In this document: one piece after another, positions 1-15,000 of the stretch
Numbering within the stretch: the stretch's first letter is position 1
How the letters are laid out: each line of letters starts with the position of its first letter
Assembly: GCA_037501455.1 (NCBI GenBank)
Contig: CM074860.1
Location: 51,904,501-51,968,500 of the forward strand
Direction of reading: 5' to 3'
DNA length: 64,000 bases
From: Lantana camara
Taxonomy: Eukaryota > Streptophyta > Magnoliopsida > Lamiales > Verbenaceae
Made by a program: the position numbers and the translations under genes
Notes under the pieces: model-generated
What the model was told of the DNA's origin: nothing
Database searches by the model: none
What the model saw: only the letters and a program-made list of their open reading frames with translations

Positions 1-3000
1 TTTTGAAGTGATTTTTGATACTAATGGAGTTAGAATAGGAATTAGGGTTTGTGGATGATATCAAAATTCTTGAAATAATTCAAGTATTCATTTGACTGTA
101 ATATTTGATAGAAAAAAGTGTTCCGAGAAATTCCTAATTTTGTGGAATGAATAGTGATCGAGGGACCTAATGGTCATTTTGATCAATAATTTTTTGTAAA
201 GAGTGTCGGGTCTTGGAAAGCATATGTAAGTAATAGAAAAATATAAGTGTCATGCTTCTAAGGTTCTGCGAATGAGATAACAGGATATGGCTTAGTGGAT
301 AAACAGTGATATGAGGATAAAATCGTAACTTTGATTTAAAATTTCCAAAAATGATTTTAGGACATGGGGATATGTAGGAAATGTGGAGAATTCTAAATCC
401 CAAAAATATGTAGAAATGTGGGAGATTTTGTATCACAAAAATATGTAGAGAATATGTAGGTAATGTGGAGGATTTTATATCATACACGTAGCCTTTCTAT
501 TTTAGGAAGGTAATATCATGGATGATGTCATATTTAATAAAAATAAGTATAAAATACTGTAAAATTTATTCAAGAGTCGAGAACGAGAGCTTGAAGTGTT
601 AAAATTAGTGAAAGAATGAGCGTAAACTGAGCTTCGTCATGATTATAAATGTGTGATGTTTAGGTTTTTCGTTTGAAAGTTATAGACATTAGAAATCATG
701 GAAATCGTGATAAATTATATAAACGAAGCTCAGACGAAGGTTAAAGGTTGAGAAAATTATCATGGTTAGAGAAAAATTCAAGAAACGTTTTAAGTATCAT
801 TTCGGATATTAAATGAAAGCTAAACGTTTATGATAAAATAATAAATTTTAAAGAGGAAATTATTCATGAAATAAGCTACAGTGGGAAATAAGTTTAGATA
901 TGAGTATGAAAATTCATAAAATAATTCAAGGATCATTTTGACTATAATATTAAATAGCAAAAAGAGAATGAACAAAAAGTTGTTTACGATAAGAATAGTA
1001 ACTAGGGTTTTGAAGTGATTTTTGATACTAATGGAGTTAGAATAGGAATTAGGGTTTGTGGATGATATCAAAATTCTTGAAATAATTCAAGTATTCATTT
1101 GACTGTAATATTTGATAGAAAAAAGTGTTCCGAGAAATTCCTAATTTTGTGGAATGAATAGTGATCAAGGGACCTAATGGTCATTTTGATCAATAATTTT
1201 TTGTAAAGAGTGTCGGGTCTTGGAAAGCATATGTAAGTAATAGAAAAATATAAGTGTCATGCTTCTAAGGTTCTGCGAATGAGATAAGAGGATATGGCTC
1301 AGTGGATAAACAGTGATATGAGGATAAAATCGTAACTTTGATTTAAAATTTCCAAAAATGATTTTAGGACATGAGGATATGTAGGAAATGTGGAGAATTC
1401 TAAATCCCAAAAATATGTAGAAATGTGGGAGATTTTGTATCACAAAAATATGTAGAGAATATGTAGGTAATGTGGAGGATTTTATATCATACACGTAGCC
1501 TTTCTATTTTAGGAATGTGATATCATGGATGATGTCATATTTAATAAAAATAAGTATAAAATACTGTAAAATTTATTCAAGAGTCGAGAACGAGAGCTTG
1601 AAGTGTTAAAAGTAGTGAAAGAATGAGCGTAAACTGAGCTTCGTCATGATTATAAATGTGTGATGTTTAGGTTTTTCGTTTGAAAGTTATAGACATTAGA
1701 AATCATGGAAATCGTGATAAATTATATAAACGAAGCTATGACGAAGGTTAGAGGTTGAGAAAATTATCATGGTTAGAGAAAAATTCAAGAAACGTTTTAA
1801 GTATCATTTCGGATATTAAATGATAGCTAAACGTTTATGATAAAATAATAAATTTTAAAGAGGAAATTATTCATGAAATAAGCTACAGTGGGAATTAAGT
1901 TTAGATATGAGTATGAAAATTCATAAAATAATTCAAGGATCATTTTGACTATAATATTAAATAGCAAAAAGAGAATGAATAAAAAGTTGTTTACGATAAG
2001 AATAGTAACTAGGGTTTTGAAGTGATTTTTGATACTAATGGAGTTAGAATAGGAATTAGGGTTTGTGGATGATATAAAAATTCTCGAAATAATTCAAGTA
2101 TTCATTTGACTGTAATATTTGATAGAAAAAAGTGTTCCGAGAAATTCCTAATTTTGTGGAATGAATAGTGATCAAGGGACCTAATGGTCATTTTGATCAA
2201 TAATTTTTTGTAAAGAGTGTCGGGTCTTGTAAAGCATATGTAAGTAATAGAAAAATATAAGTGTCATGCTTCTAAGGTTCTGCGAATGAGATAAGAGGAT
2301 ATGGCTCAGTGGATAAACAGTGATATGAGGATAAAATCGTAACTTTGATTTAAAATTTCCAAAAATGATTTTAGGACATGAGGATATGTAGGAAATGTGG
2401 AGAATTCTAAATCCCAAAAATATGTAGAAATGTGGGAGATTTTGTATCACAAAAATATGTAGAGAATATGTAGGTAATGTGGAGGATTTTATATCATACA
2501 CGTATCCTTTCTATTTTAGGAATGTGATATCATGGATGATGTCATATTTAATAAAAATAAGTATAAAATACTGTAAAATTTATTCAAGAGTCGAGAACGA
2601 GAGCTTGAAGTGTTAAAAGTAGTGAAAGAATGAGCGTAAACTGAGCTTCGTCATGATTATAAATGTGTGATGTTTAGGTTTTTCGTTTGAAAGTTATAGA
2701 CATTAGAAATCATGGAAATCGTGATAAATTATATAAACGAAGCTATGACGAAGGTTAAAGGTTGAGAAAATTATCATGGTTAGAGAAAAATTCAAGAAAC
2801 GTTTTAAGTATCATTTCGGATATTAAATGAAAGCTAAACGTTTATGATAAAATAATAAATTTTAAAGACGAAATTATTCATGAAATAAGCTACAGTGGGA
2901 ATTAAGTTTAGATATGAGTATGAAAATTCATAAAATAATTCAAGGATCATTTTGACTATAATATTAAATAGCAAAAAGAGAATGAATAAAAAGTTGTTTA

Positions 3001-6000
3001 CGATAAGAATAGTAACTAGGGTTTTGAAGTGATTTTTGATACTAATGGAGTTAGAATAGGAATTAGGGTTTGTGGATGATATCAATATTCTTGAAATAAT
3101 TCAAGTATTCATTTGACTGTAATATTTGATAGAAAAAAGTGTTCCGAGAAATTCCTAATTTTGTGGAATGAATAGTGATCAAGGGACCTAATGGTCATTT
3201 TGATCAATAATTTTTTGTAAAGAGTGTCGGGTCTTGTAAAGCATATGTAAGTAATAGAAAAATATAAGTGTCATGCTTCTAAGGTTCTGCGAATGAGATA
3301 AGAGGATATGGCTCAGTGGATAAACAGTGATATGAGGATAAAATCGTAACTTTGATTGAAAATTTCCAAAAATGATTTTAGGACATGAGGATATGTAGGA
3401 AATGTGGAGAATTCTAAATCCCAAAAATATGTAGAAATGTGGGAGATTTTGTATCACAAAAATATGTAGAGAATATGTAGGTAATGCGGAGGATTTTATA
3501 TCATACACGTATCCTTTCTATTTTAGGAATGTGATATCATGGATGATGTCATATTTAATAAAAATAAGTATAAAATACTGTAAAATTTATTCAAGAGTCG
3601 AGAACGAGAGCTTGAAGTGTTAAAAGTAGTGAAAGAATGAGCGTAAACTGAGCTTCGTCATGATTATAAATGTGTGATGTTTAGGTTTTTCGTTTGAAAG
3701 TTATAGACATTAGAAATCATGGAAATCGTGATAAATTATATAAACGAAGCTATGACGAAGGTTAAAGGTTGAGAAAATTATCATGGTTAGAGAAAAATTC
3801 AAGAAACGTTTTAAGTATCATTTCGGATATTAAATGAATGCTAAACGTTTATGATAAAATAATAAATTTTAAAGAGGAAATTATTCTTGAAATAAGCTAC
3901 AGTGGGAATTAAGTTTAGATATGAGTATGAAAATTCATAAAATAATTCAAGGATCATTTTGACTATAATATTAAATAGCAAAAAGAGAATGAATAAAAAG
4001 TTGTTCACGATAAGAATAGTAACTAGGGTTTTGAAGTGATTTTTGATACTAATGGAGTTAGAATAGGAATTAGGGTTTGTGGATGATATCAAAATTCTTG
4101 AAATAATTCAAGTATTCATTTGACTGTAATATTTGATAGAAAAAAGTGTTCCGAGAAATTCCTAATTTTGAGGAATGAATAGTGATCAAGGGACCTAATG
4201 GTCATTTTGATCAATAATTTTTTGTAAAGAGTGTCGGGTCTTGGAAAGCATATGTAAGTAATAGAAAAATATAAGTGTCATGCTTCTAAGGTTCTGCGAA
4301 TGAGATAAGAGGATATGGCTCAGTGGATAAACAGTGATATGAGGATAAAATCGTAACTTTGATTTAAAATTTCCAAAAATGATTTTAGGACATGAGGATA
4401 TGTAGGAAATGTGGAGAATTCTAAATCCCAAAAATATGTAGAAATGTGGGAGATTTTGTATCACAAAAATATGTAGAGAATATGTAGGTAATGTGGAGGA
4501 TTTTATATCATACACGTAGCCTTTCTATTTTAGGAAGGTGATATCATGGATGATGTCATATTTAATAAAAATAAGTATAAAATACTGTAAAATTTATTCA
4601 AGAGTCGAGAACGAGAGCTTGAAGTGTTAAAAGTAGTGAAAGAATGAGCGTAAACTGAGCTTCGTCATGATTATAAATGTGTGATGTTTAGGTTTTTCGT
4701 TTGAAAGTTATAGACATTAGAAATCATGGAAATCGTGATAAATTATATAAACGAAGCTATGACGAAGGTTAAAGGTTGAGAAAATTATCATGGTTAGAGA
4801 AAAATTCAAGAAACGTTTTAAGTATCATTTCGGATATTAAATGATAGCTAAACGTTTATGATAAAATAATAAATTTTAAAGAGGAAATTATTCATGAAAT
4901 AAGCTACAGTGGGAATTAAGTTTAGATATGAGTATGAAAATTCATAAAATAATTCAAGGATCATTTTGACTTTAATATTAAATAGCAAAAAGAGAATGAA
5001 TGAAAAGTTGTTTACGATAAGAATAGTAACTAGGGTTTTGAAGTGATTTTTGATGCTAATGGAGTTAGAATAGGAATTAGGGTTTGTGGATGATATAAAA
5101 ATTCTCGAAATAATTCAAGTATTCATTTGACTGTAATATTTGACAGAAAAAAGTGTTCCGAGAAATTCCTAATTTTGTGGAATGAATAGTGATCAAGGGA
5201 CCTAATGGTCATTTTGATCAATAATTTTTTGTAAAGAGTGTCGGGTCTTGTAAAGCATATGTAAGTAATAGAAAAATATAAGTGTCATGCTTCTAAGGTT
5301 CTGCGAATGAGATAAGAGGATATGGCTCAGTGGATAAACAGTGATATGAGGATAAAATCGTAACTTTGATTTAAAATTTCCAAAAATGATTTTAGGACAT
5401 GAGGATATGTAGGAAATGTGGAGAATTCTAAATCCCAAAAATATGTAGAAATGTGGGAGATTTTGTATCACAAAAATATGTAGAGAATATGTAGGTAATG
5501 TGGAGGATTTTATATCATACACGTATCCTTTCTATTTTAGGAATGTGATATCATGGATGATGTCATATTTAATAAAAATAAGTATAAAATACTGTAAAAT
5601 TTATTCAAGAGTCGAGAACGAGAGCTTGAAGTGTTAAAAGTAGTGAAAGAATGAGCGTAAACTGAGCTTCGTCATGATTATAAATGTGTGATGTTTAGGT
5701 TTTTCGTTTGAAAGTTATAGACTTTAGAAATCATGGAAATCGTGATAAATTATATAAACGAAGCTATGACGAAGGTTAAAGGTTGAGAAAATTATCATGG
5801 TTAGAGAAAAATTCAAGAAACGTTTTAAGTATCATTTCGGATATTAAATGAAAGCTAAACGTTTATGATAAAATAATAAATTTTAAAGAGGAAATTATTC
5901 ATGAAATAAGCTACAGTGGGAATTAAGTTTAGATATGAGTATGAAAATTCATAAAATAATTCAAGGATCATTTTGACTAGAATATTAAATAGCAAAAAGA

Positions 6001-9000
6001 GAATGAATAAAAAGTTATTTACGATAAGAATAGTAACTAGGGTTTTGAAGTGATTTTTGATACTAATGGAGTTAGAATAGGAATTAGGGTTTGTGGATGA
6101 TATCAAAATTCTTGAAATAATTCAAGTAATCATTTGACTGTAATATTTGATAGAAAAAAGTGTTCCGAGAAATTCCTAATTTTGTGGAATGAATAGTGAT
6201 CAAGGGACCTAATGGTCATTTTGATCAATAATTTTTTGTAAAGAGTGTCGGGTCTTGGAAAGCATATGTAAGTAATAGAAAAATATAAGTGTCATGCTTC
6301 TAAGGTTCTGCGAATGAGATAAGAGGATATGGCTTAGTGGATAAACAGTGATATGAGGATAAAATCGTAACTTTGATTTAAAATTTCCAAAAATGATTTT
6401 AGGACATGAGGATATGTAGGAAATGTGGAGAATTCTAAATCCCAAAAATATGTAGAAATGTGGGAGATTTTGTATCACAAAAATATGTAGAGAATATGTA
6501 GGTAATGTGGAGGATTTTATATCATACACGTAGCCTTTCTATTTTAGGAATGTGATATCATGGATGATGTCATATTTAATAAAAATAAGTATAAAATACT
6601 GTAAAATTTATTCAAGAGTCGAGAACGAGAGCTTGAAGTGTTAAAAGTAGTGAAAGAATGATCGTAAACTGAGCTTCGTCATGATTATAAATGTGTGATG
6701 TTTAGGTTTTTCGTTTGAAAGTTATAGACATTAGAAATCATGGAAATCGTGATAAATTATATAAACGAAGCTATGACGAAGGTTAAAGGTTGAGAAAATT
6801 ATCATGGTTAGAGAAAAATTCAAGAAACGTTTTAAGTATCATTTCGGATATTAAATGAAAGCTAAACGTTTATGATAAAGTAATAAATTTTAAAGAGGAA
6901 ATTCTTCTTGAAATAAGCTACAGTGGGAATTAAGTTTAGATATGAGTATGAAAATTCATAAAATAATTCAAGGATCATTTTGACTATAATATTAAATAGC
7001 AAAAAGAGAATGAATAAAAAGTTGTTTACGATAAGAATAGTAACTAGGGTTTTGAAGTGATTTTTGATACAAATGGAGTTAGAATAGGAATTAGGGTTTG
7101 TGGATGATATAAAAATTCTCGAAATAATTCAAGTATTCATTTGACTGTAATATTTGACAGAAAAAAGTGTTCCGAGAAATTCCTAATTTTGTGGAATGAA
7201 TAGTGATCAAGGGACCTAATGGTCATTTTGATCAATAATTTTTTGTAAAGAGTGTCGGGTCTTGTAAAGCATATGTAAGTAATAGAAAAATATAAGTGTC
7301 ATGCTTCTAAGGTTCTGCGAATGAGATAAGAGGATATGGCTCAGTGGATAAACAGTGATATGAGGATAAAATCGTAACTTTGATTTAAAATTTCCAAAAA
7401 TGATTTTAGGACATGAGGATATGTAGGAAATGTGGAGAATTCTAAATCCCAAAAATATGTAGAAATGTGGGAGATTTTGTATCACAAAAATATGTAGAGA
7501 ATATGTAGGTAATGTGGAGGATTTTATATCATACACGTATCCTTTCTATTTTAGGAATGTGATATCATGGATGATGTCATATTTAATAAAAATAAGTATA
7601 AAATACTGTAAAATTTATTCAAGAGTCGAGAACGAGAGCTTGAAGTGTTAAAAGTAGTGAAAGAATGAGCGTAAACTGAGCTTCGTCATGATTATAAATG
7701 TGTAATGTTTAGGTTTTTCGTTTGAAAGTTATAGACATTAGAAATCATGGAAATCGTGATAAATTATATAAACGAAGCTATGACGAAGGTTAAAGGTTGA
7801 GAAAATTATCATGGTGAGAGAAAAATTCAAGAAACGTTTTAAGTATCATTTCGGATATTAAATGAAAGCTAAACGTTTATGATAAAATAATAAATTTTAA
7901 AGAGGAAATTATTCATGAAATAAGCTACAGTGGGAAATAAGTTTAGATATGAGTATGAAAATTCATAAAATAATTCAAGGATCATTTTGACTATAATATT
8001 AAATAGCAAAAAGAGAATGAATAAAAAGTTGTTTACGATAAGAATAGTAACTAGGGTTTTGAAGTGATTTTTGATACTAATGGAGTTAGAATAGGAATTA
8101 GGGTTTGTGGATGATATCAATATTCTTGAAATAATTCAAGTATTCATTTGACTGTAATATTTGATAGAAAAAAGTGTTCCGAGAAATTCCTAATTTTGTG
8201 GAATGAATAGTGATCAAGGGACCTAATGGTCATTTTGATCAATAATTTTTTGTAAAGAGTGTCGGGTCTTGTAAAGCATATGTAAGTAATAGAAAAATAT
8301 AAGTGTCATGCTTCTAAGGTTCTGCGAATGAGATAAGAGGATATGGCTCAGTGGATAAACAGTGATATGAGGATAAAATCGTAACTTTGATTTAAAATTT
8401 CCAAAAATGATTTTAGGACATGAGGATATGTAGGAAATGTGGAGAATTCTAAATCCCAAAAATATGTAGAAATGTGGGAGATTTTGTATCACAAAAATAT
8501 GTAGAGAATATGTAGGTAATGCGGAGGATTTTATATCATACACGTATCCTTTCTATTTTAGGAATGTGATATCATGGATGATGTCATATTTAATAAAAAT
8601 AAGTATAAAATACTATAAAATTTATTCAAGAGTCGAGAACGAGAGCTTGAAGTGTTAAAAGTAGTGAAAGAATGAGCGTAAACTGAGCTTCGTCATGATT
8701 ATAAATGTGTGATGTTTAGGTTTTTCGTTTGAAAGTTATAGACATTAGAAATCATGGAAATCGTGATAAATTATATAAACGAAGCTATGACGAAGGTTAA
8801 AGGTTGAGAAAATTATCATGGTTAGAGAAAAATTCAAGAAACGTTTTAAGTATCATTTCGGATATTAAATGAAAGCTAAACGTTTATGATAAAATAATAA
8901 ATTTTAAAGAGGAAATTATTCTTGAAATAAGCTACAGTGGGAATTAAGTTTAGATATGAGTATGAAAATTCATAAAATAATTCAAGGATCATTTTGACTA

Positions 9001-12000
9001 GAATATTAAATAGCAAAAAGAGAATGAATAAAAAGTTATTTACGATAAGAATAGTAACTAGCGTTTTGAAGTGATTTTTGATACTAATGGAGTTAGAATA
9101 GGAATTAGGGTTTGTGGATGATATCAAAATTCTTGAAATAATTCAAGTATTCATTTGACTGTAATATTTGATAGAAAAAAGTGTTCCGAGAAATTCCTAA
9201 TTTTGTGGAATGAATAGTGATCAAGGGACCTAATGGTCATTTTGATCAATAATTTTTTGTAAAGAGTGTCGGGTCTTGTAAAGCATATGTAAGTAATAGA
9301 AAAATATAAGTGTCATGCTTCTAAGGTTCTGCGAATGAGATAAGAGGATATGGCTTAGTGGATAAACAGTGATATGAGGATAAAATCGTAACTTTGATTT
9401 AAAATTTCCAAAAATGATTTTAGGACATGAGGATATGTAGGAAATGTGGAGAATTCTAAATCCCAAAAATATGTAGAAATGTGGGAGATTTTGTATCACA
9501 AAAATATGTAGAGAATATGTAGGTAATGTGGAGGATTTTATATCATACACGTATCCTTTCTATTTTAGGAATGTGATATCATGGATGACGTCATATTTAA
9601 TAAAAATAAGTATAAAATACTGTAAAATTTATTCAAGAGTCGAGAACGAGAGCTTGAAGTGTTAAAAGTAGTGAAAGAATGAGCGTAAACTGAGCTTCGT
9701 CATGATTATAAATGTGTGATGTTTAGGTTTTTCGTTTGAAAGTTATAGACATTAGAAATCATGGAAATCATGATAAATTATATAAACGAAGCTATGACGA
9801 AGGTTAAAGGTTGAGAAAATTATCATGGTTAGAGAAAAATTCAAGAAACGTTTTAAGTATCATTTCGGATATTAAATGAAAGCTAAACGTTTATGATAAA
9901 ATAATAAATTTTAAAGAGGAAATTATTCATGAAATAAGCTACAGTGGGAAATAAGTTTAGATATGAGTATGAAAATTCATAAAATAATTCAAGGATCATT
10001 TTGACTATAATATTAAATAGCAAAAAGAGAATGAATAAAAAGTTGTTTACGATAAGAATAGTAACTAGGGTTTTGAAGTGATTTTTGATACTAATGGAGT
10101 TAGAATAGGAATTAGGGTTTGTGGATGATATCAATATTCTTGAAATAATTCAAGTATTCATTTGATTGTAATATTTGATAGAAAAAAGTGTTCCGAGAAA
10201 TTCCTAATTTTGTGGAATGAATAGTGATCAAGGGACCTAATGGTCATTTTGATCAATAATTTTTTGTAAAGAGTGTCGGGTCTTGTAAAGCATATGTAAG
10301 TAATAGAAAAATATAAGTGTCATGCTTCTAAGGTTCTGCGAATGAGATAAGAGGATATGGCTCAGTGGATAAACAGTGATATGAGGATAAAATCGTAACT
10401 TTGATTTAAAATTTCCAAAAATGATTTTAGGACATGAGGATATGTAGGAAATGTGGAGAATTCTAAATCCCAAAAATATGTAGAAATGTGGGAGATTTTG
10501 TATCACAAAAATATGTAGAGAATATGTAGGTAATGCGGAGGATTTTATATCATACACGTATCCTTTCTATTTTAGGAATGTGATATCATGGATGATGTCA
10601 TATTTAATAAAAATAAGTATAAAATACTGTAAAATTTATTCAAGAGTCGAGAACGAGAGCTTGAAGTGTTAAAAGTAGTGAAAGAATGAGCGTAAACTGA
10701 GCTTCGTCATGATTATAAATGTGTGATGTTTAGGTTTTTCGTTTGAAAGTTATAGACATTAGAAATCATGGAAATCGTGATAAATTATATAAACGAAGCT
10801 ATGACGAAGGTTAAAGGTTGAGAAAATTATCATGGTTAGAGAAAAATTCAAGAAACGTTTTAAGTATCATTTCGGATATTAAATGAAAGCTAAACGTTTA
10901 TGATAAAATAATAAATTTTAAAGAGGAAATTATTCTTGAAATAAGCTACAGTGGGAATTAAGTTTAGATATGAGTATGAAAATTCATAAAATAATTCAAG
11001 GATCATTTTGACTAGAATATTAAATAGCAAAAAGAGAATGAATAAAAAGTTATTTACGATAAGAATAGTAACTAGCGTTTTGAAGTGATTTTTGATACTA
11101 ATGGAGTTAGAATAGGAATTAGGGTTTGTGGATGATATCAAAATTCTTGAAATAATTCAAGTATTCATTTGACTGTAATATTTGATAGAAAAAAGTGTTC
11201 CGAGAAATTCCTAATTTTGTGGAATGAATAGTGATCAAGGGACCTAATGGTCATTTTTATCAATAATTTTTTGTAAAGAGTGTCGGGTCTTGTAAAGCAT
11301 ATGTAAGTAATAGAAAAATATAAGTGTCATGCTTCTAAGGTTCTGCGAATGAGATAAGAGGATATGGCTTAGTGGATAAACAGTGATATGAGGATAAAAT
11401 CGTAACTTTGATTTAAAATTTCCAAAAATGATTTTAGGACATGAGGATATGTAGGAAATGTGGAGAATTCTAAATCCCAAAAATATGTAGAAATGTGGGA
11501 GATTTTGTATCACAAAAATATGTAGAGAATATGTAGGTAATGTGGAGGATTTTATATCATACACGTAGCCTTTCTATTTTAGGAATGTGATATCATGGAT
11601 GATGTCATATTTAATAAAAATAAGTATAAAATACTGTAAAATTTATTCAAGAGTCGAGAACGAGAGCTTGAAGTGTTAAAAGTAGTGAAAGAATGAGCGT
11701 AAACTGAGCTTCGTCATGATTATAAATGTGTGATGTTTAGGTTTTTCGTTTGAAAGTTATAGACATTAGAAATCATGGAAATCGTGATAAATTATATAAA
11801 CGAAGCTATGACGAAGGTTAAAGGTTGAGAAAATTATCATGGTTAGAGAAAAATTCAAGAAACGTTTTAAGTATCATTTCGGATATTAAATGAAAGCTAA
11901 ACGTTTATGATAAAGTAATAAATTTTAAAGAGGAAATTATTCTTGAAATAAGCTACAGTGGGAATTAAGTTTAGATATGAGTATGAAAATTCATAAAATA

Positions 12001-15000
12001 ATTCAAGGATCATTTTGACTATAATATTAAATAGCAAAAAGAGAATGAATAAAAAGTTGTTTACGATAAGAATAGTAACTAGGGTTTTGAAGTGATTTTT
12101 GATACTAATGGAGTTAGAATAGGAATTAGGGTTTGTGGATGATATCAAAATTCTCGAAATAATTCAAGTATTCATTTGACTGTAATATTTGACAGAAAAA
12201 AGTGTTCCGAGAAATTCCTAATTTTGTGGAATGAATAGTGATCAAGGGACCTAATGGTCATTTTTATCAATAATTTTTTGTAAAGAGTGTCGGGTCTTGT
12301 AAAGCATATGTAAGTAATAGAAAAATATAAGTGTCATGCTTCTAAGGTTCTGCGAATGAGATAAGAGGATATGGCTTAGTGGATAAACAGTGATATGAGG
12401 ATAAAATCGTAACTTTGATTTAAAATTTCCAAAAATGATTTTAGGACATGAGGATATGTAGGAAATGTGGAGAATTCTAAATCCCAAAAATATGTAGAAA
12501 TGTGGGAGATTTTGTATCACAAAAATATGTAGAGAATATGTAGGTAATGTGGAGGATTTTATATCATACACGTAGCCTTTCTATTTTAGGAATGTGATAT
12601 CATGGATGATGTCATATTTAATAAAAATAAGTATAAAATACTGTAAAATTTATTCAAGAGTCGAGAACGAGAGCTTGAAGTGTTAAAAGTAGTGAAAGAA
12701 TGAGCGTAAACTGAGCTTCGTCATGATTATAAATGTGTGATGTTTAGGTTTTTCGTTTGAAAGTTATAGACATTAGAAATCATGGAAATCGTGATAAATT
12801 ATATAAACGAAGCTATGACGAAGGTTAAAGGTTGAGAAAATTATCATGGTTAGAGAAAAATTCAAGAAACGTTTTAAGTATCATTTCGGATATTAAATGA
12901 AAGCTAAACGTTTATGATAAAGTAATAAATTTTAAAGAGGAAATTATTCTTGAAATAAGCTACAGTGGGAATTAAGTTTAGATATGAGTATGAAAATTCA
13001 TAAAATAATTCAAGGATCATTTTGACTATAATATTAAATAGCAAAAAGAGAATGAATAAAAAGTTGTTTACGATAAGAATAGTAACTAGGGTTTTGAAGT
13101 GATTTTTGATACTAATGGAGTTAGAATAGGAATTAGGGTTTGTGGATGATATCAAAATTCTCGAAATAATTCAAGTATTCATTTGACTGTAATATTTGAC
13201 AGAAAAAAGTGTTCCGAGAAATTCCTAATTTTGTGGAATGAATAGTGATCAAGGGACCTAATGGTCATTTTGATCAATAATTTTTTGTAAAGAGTGTCGG
13301 GTCTTGTAAAGCATATGTAAGTAATAGAAAAATATAAGTGTCATGCTTCTAAGGTTCTGCGAATGAGATAAGAGGATATGGCTCAGTGGATAAACAGTGA
13401 TATGAGGATAAAATCGTAACTTTGATTTAAAATTTCCAAAAATGATTTTAGGACATGAGGATATGTAGGAAATGTGGAGAATTCTAAATCCCAAAAATAT
13501 GTAGAAATGTGGGAGATTTTGTATCACAAAAATATGTAGAGAATATGTAGGTAATGTGGAGGATTTTATATCATACACGTATCCTTTCTATTTTAGGAAT
13601 GTGATATCATGGATGATGTCATATTTAATAAAAATAAGTATAAAATACTGTAAAATTTATTCAAGAGTCGAGAACGAGAGCTTGAAGTGTTAAAAGTAGT
13701 GAAAGAATGAGCGTAAACTGAGCTTCGTCATGATTATAAATGTGTGATGTTTAGGTTTTTCGTTTGAAAGTTATAGACATTAGAAATCATGGAAATCGTG
13801 ATAAATTATATAAACGAAGCTATGACGAAGGTTAAAGGTTGAGAAAATTATCATGGTTAGAGAAAAATTCAAGAAACGTTTTAAGTATCATTTCGGATAT
13901 TAAATGAAAGCTAAACGTTTATGATAAAATAATAAATTTTAAAGAGGAAATTATTCATGAAATAAGCTACAGTGGGAATTAAGTTTAGATATGAGTATGA
14001 AAATTCATAAAATAATTCAAGGATCATTTTGACTATAATATTAAATAGCAAAAAGAGAATGAATAAAAAGTTGTTTACGATAAGAATAGTAGCTAGGGTT
14101 TTGAAGTGATTTTTGATACTAATGGAGTTAGAATAGGAATTAGGGTTTGTGGATGATATCAATATTCTTGAAATAATTCAAGTATTCATTTGACTGTAAT
14201 ATTTGAAAGAAAAAAGTGTTCCGAGAAATTCCTAATTTTGTGGAATGAATAGTGATCAAGGGACCTAATGGTCATTTTGATCAATAATTTTTTGTAAAGA
14301 GTGTCGGGTCTTGTAAAGCATATGTAAGTAATAGAAAAATATAAGTGTCATGCTTCTAAGGTTCTGCGAATGAGATAAGAGGATATGGCTCAGTGGATAA
14401 ACAGTGATATGAGGATAAAATCGTAACATTGATTTAAAATTTCCAAAAATGATTTTAGGACATGAGGATATGTAGGAAATGTGGAGAATTCTAAATCCCA
14501 AAAATATGTAGAAATGTGGGAGATTTTGTATCACAAAAATATGTAGAGAATATGTAGGTAATGCGGAGGATTTTATATCATACACGTATCCTTTCTATTT
14601 TAGGAATGTGATATCATGGATGATGTCATATTTAATAAAAATAAGTATAAAATACTGTAAAATTTATTCAAGAGTCGAGAACGAGAGCTTGAAGTGTTAA
14701 AAGTAGTGAAAGAATGAGCGTAAACTGAGCTTCGTCATGATTATAAATGTGTGATGTTTAGGTTTTTCGTTTGAAAGTTATAGACATTAGAAATCATGGA
14801 AATCGTGATAAATTATATAAACGAAGCTATGACGAAGGTTAAAGGTTGAGAAAATTATCATGGTTAGAGAAAAATTCAAGAAACGTTTTAAGTATCATTT
14901 CGGATATTAAATGAAAGCTAAACGTTTATGATAAAATAATAAATTTTAAAGAGGAAATTATTCTTGAAATAAGCTACAGTGGGAATTAAGTTTAGATATG

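Noticed and set aside
167..487. A ~106-codon open frame on the - strand in nearly every satellite monomer (and a second of ~83 codons)
   Set aside because: It repeats only because the monomer repeats. It begins at GTG, is disrupted in the 1 bp-deleted copy, matches no family I know, and copy-to-copy changes show no bias to synonymous sites by eye.
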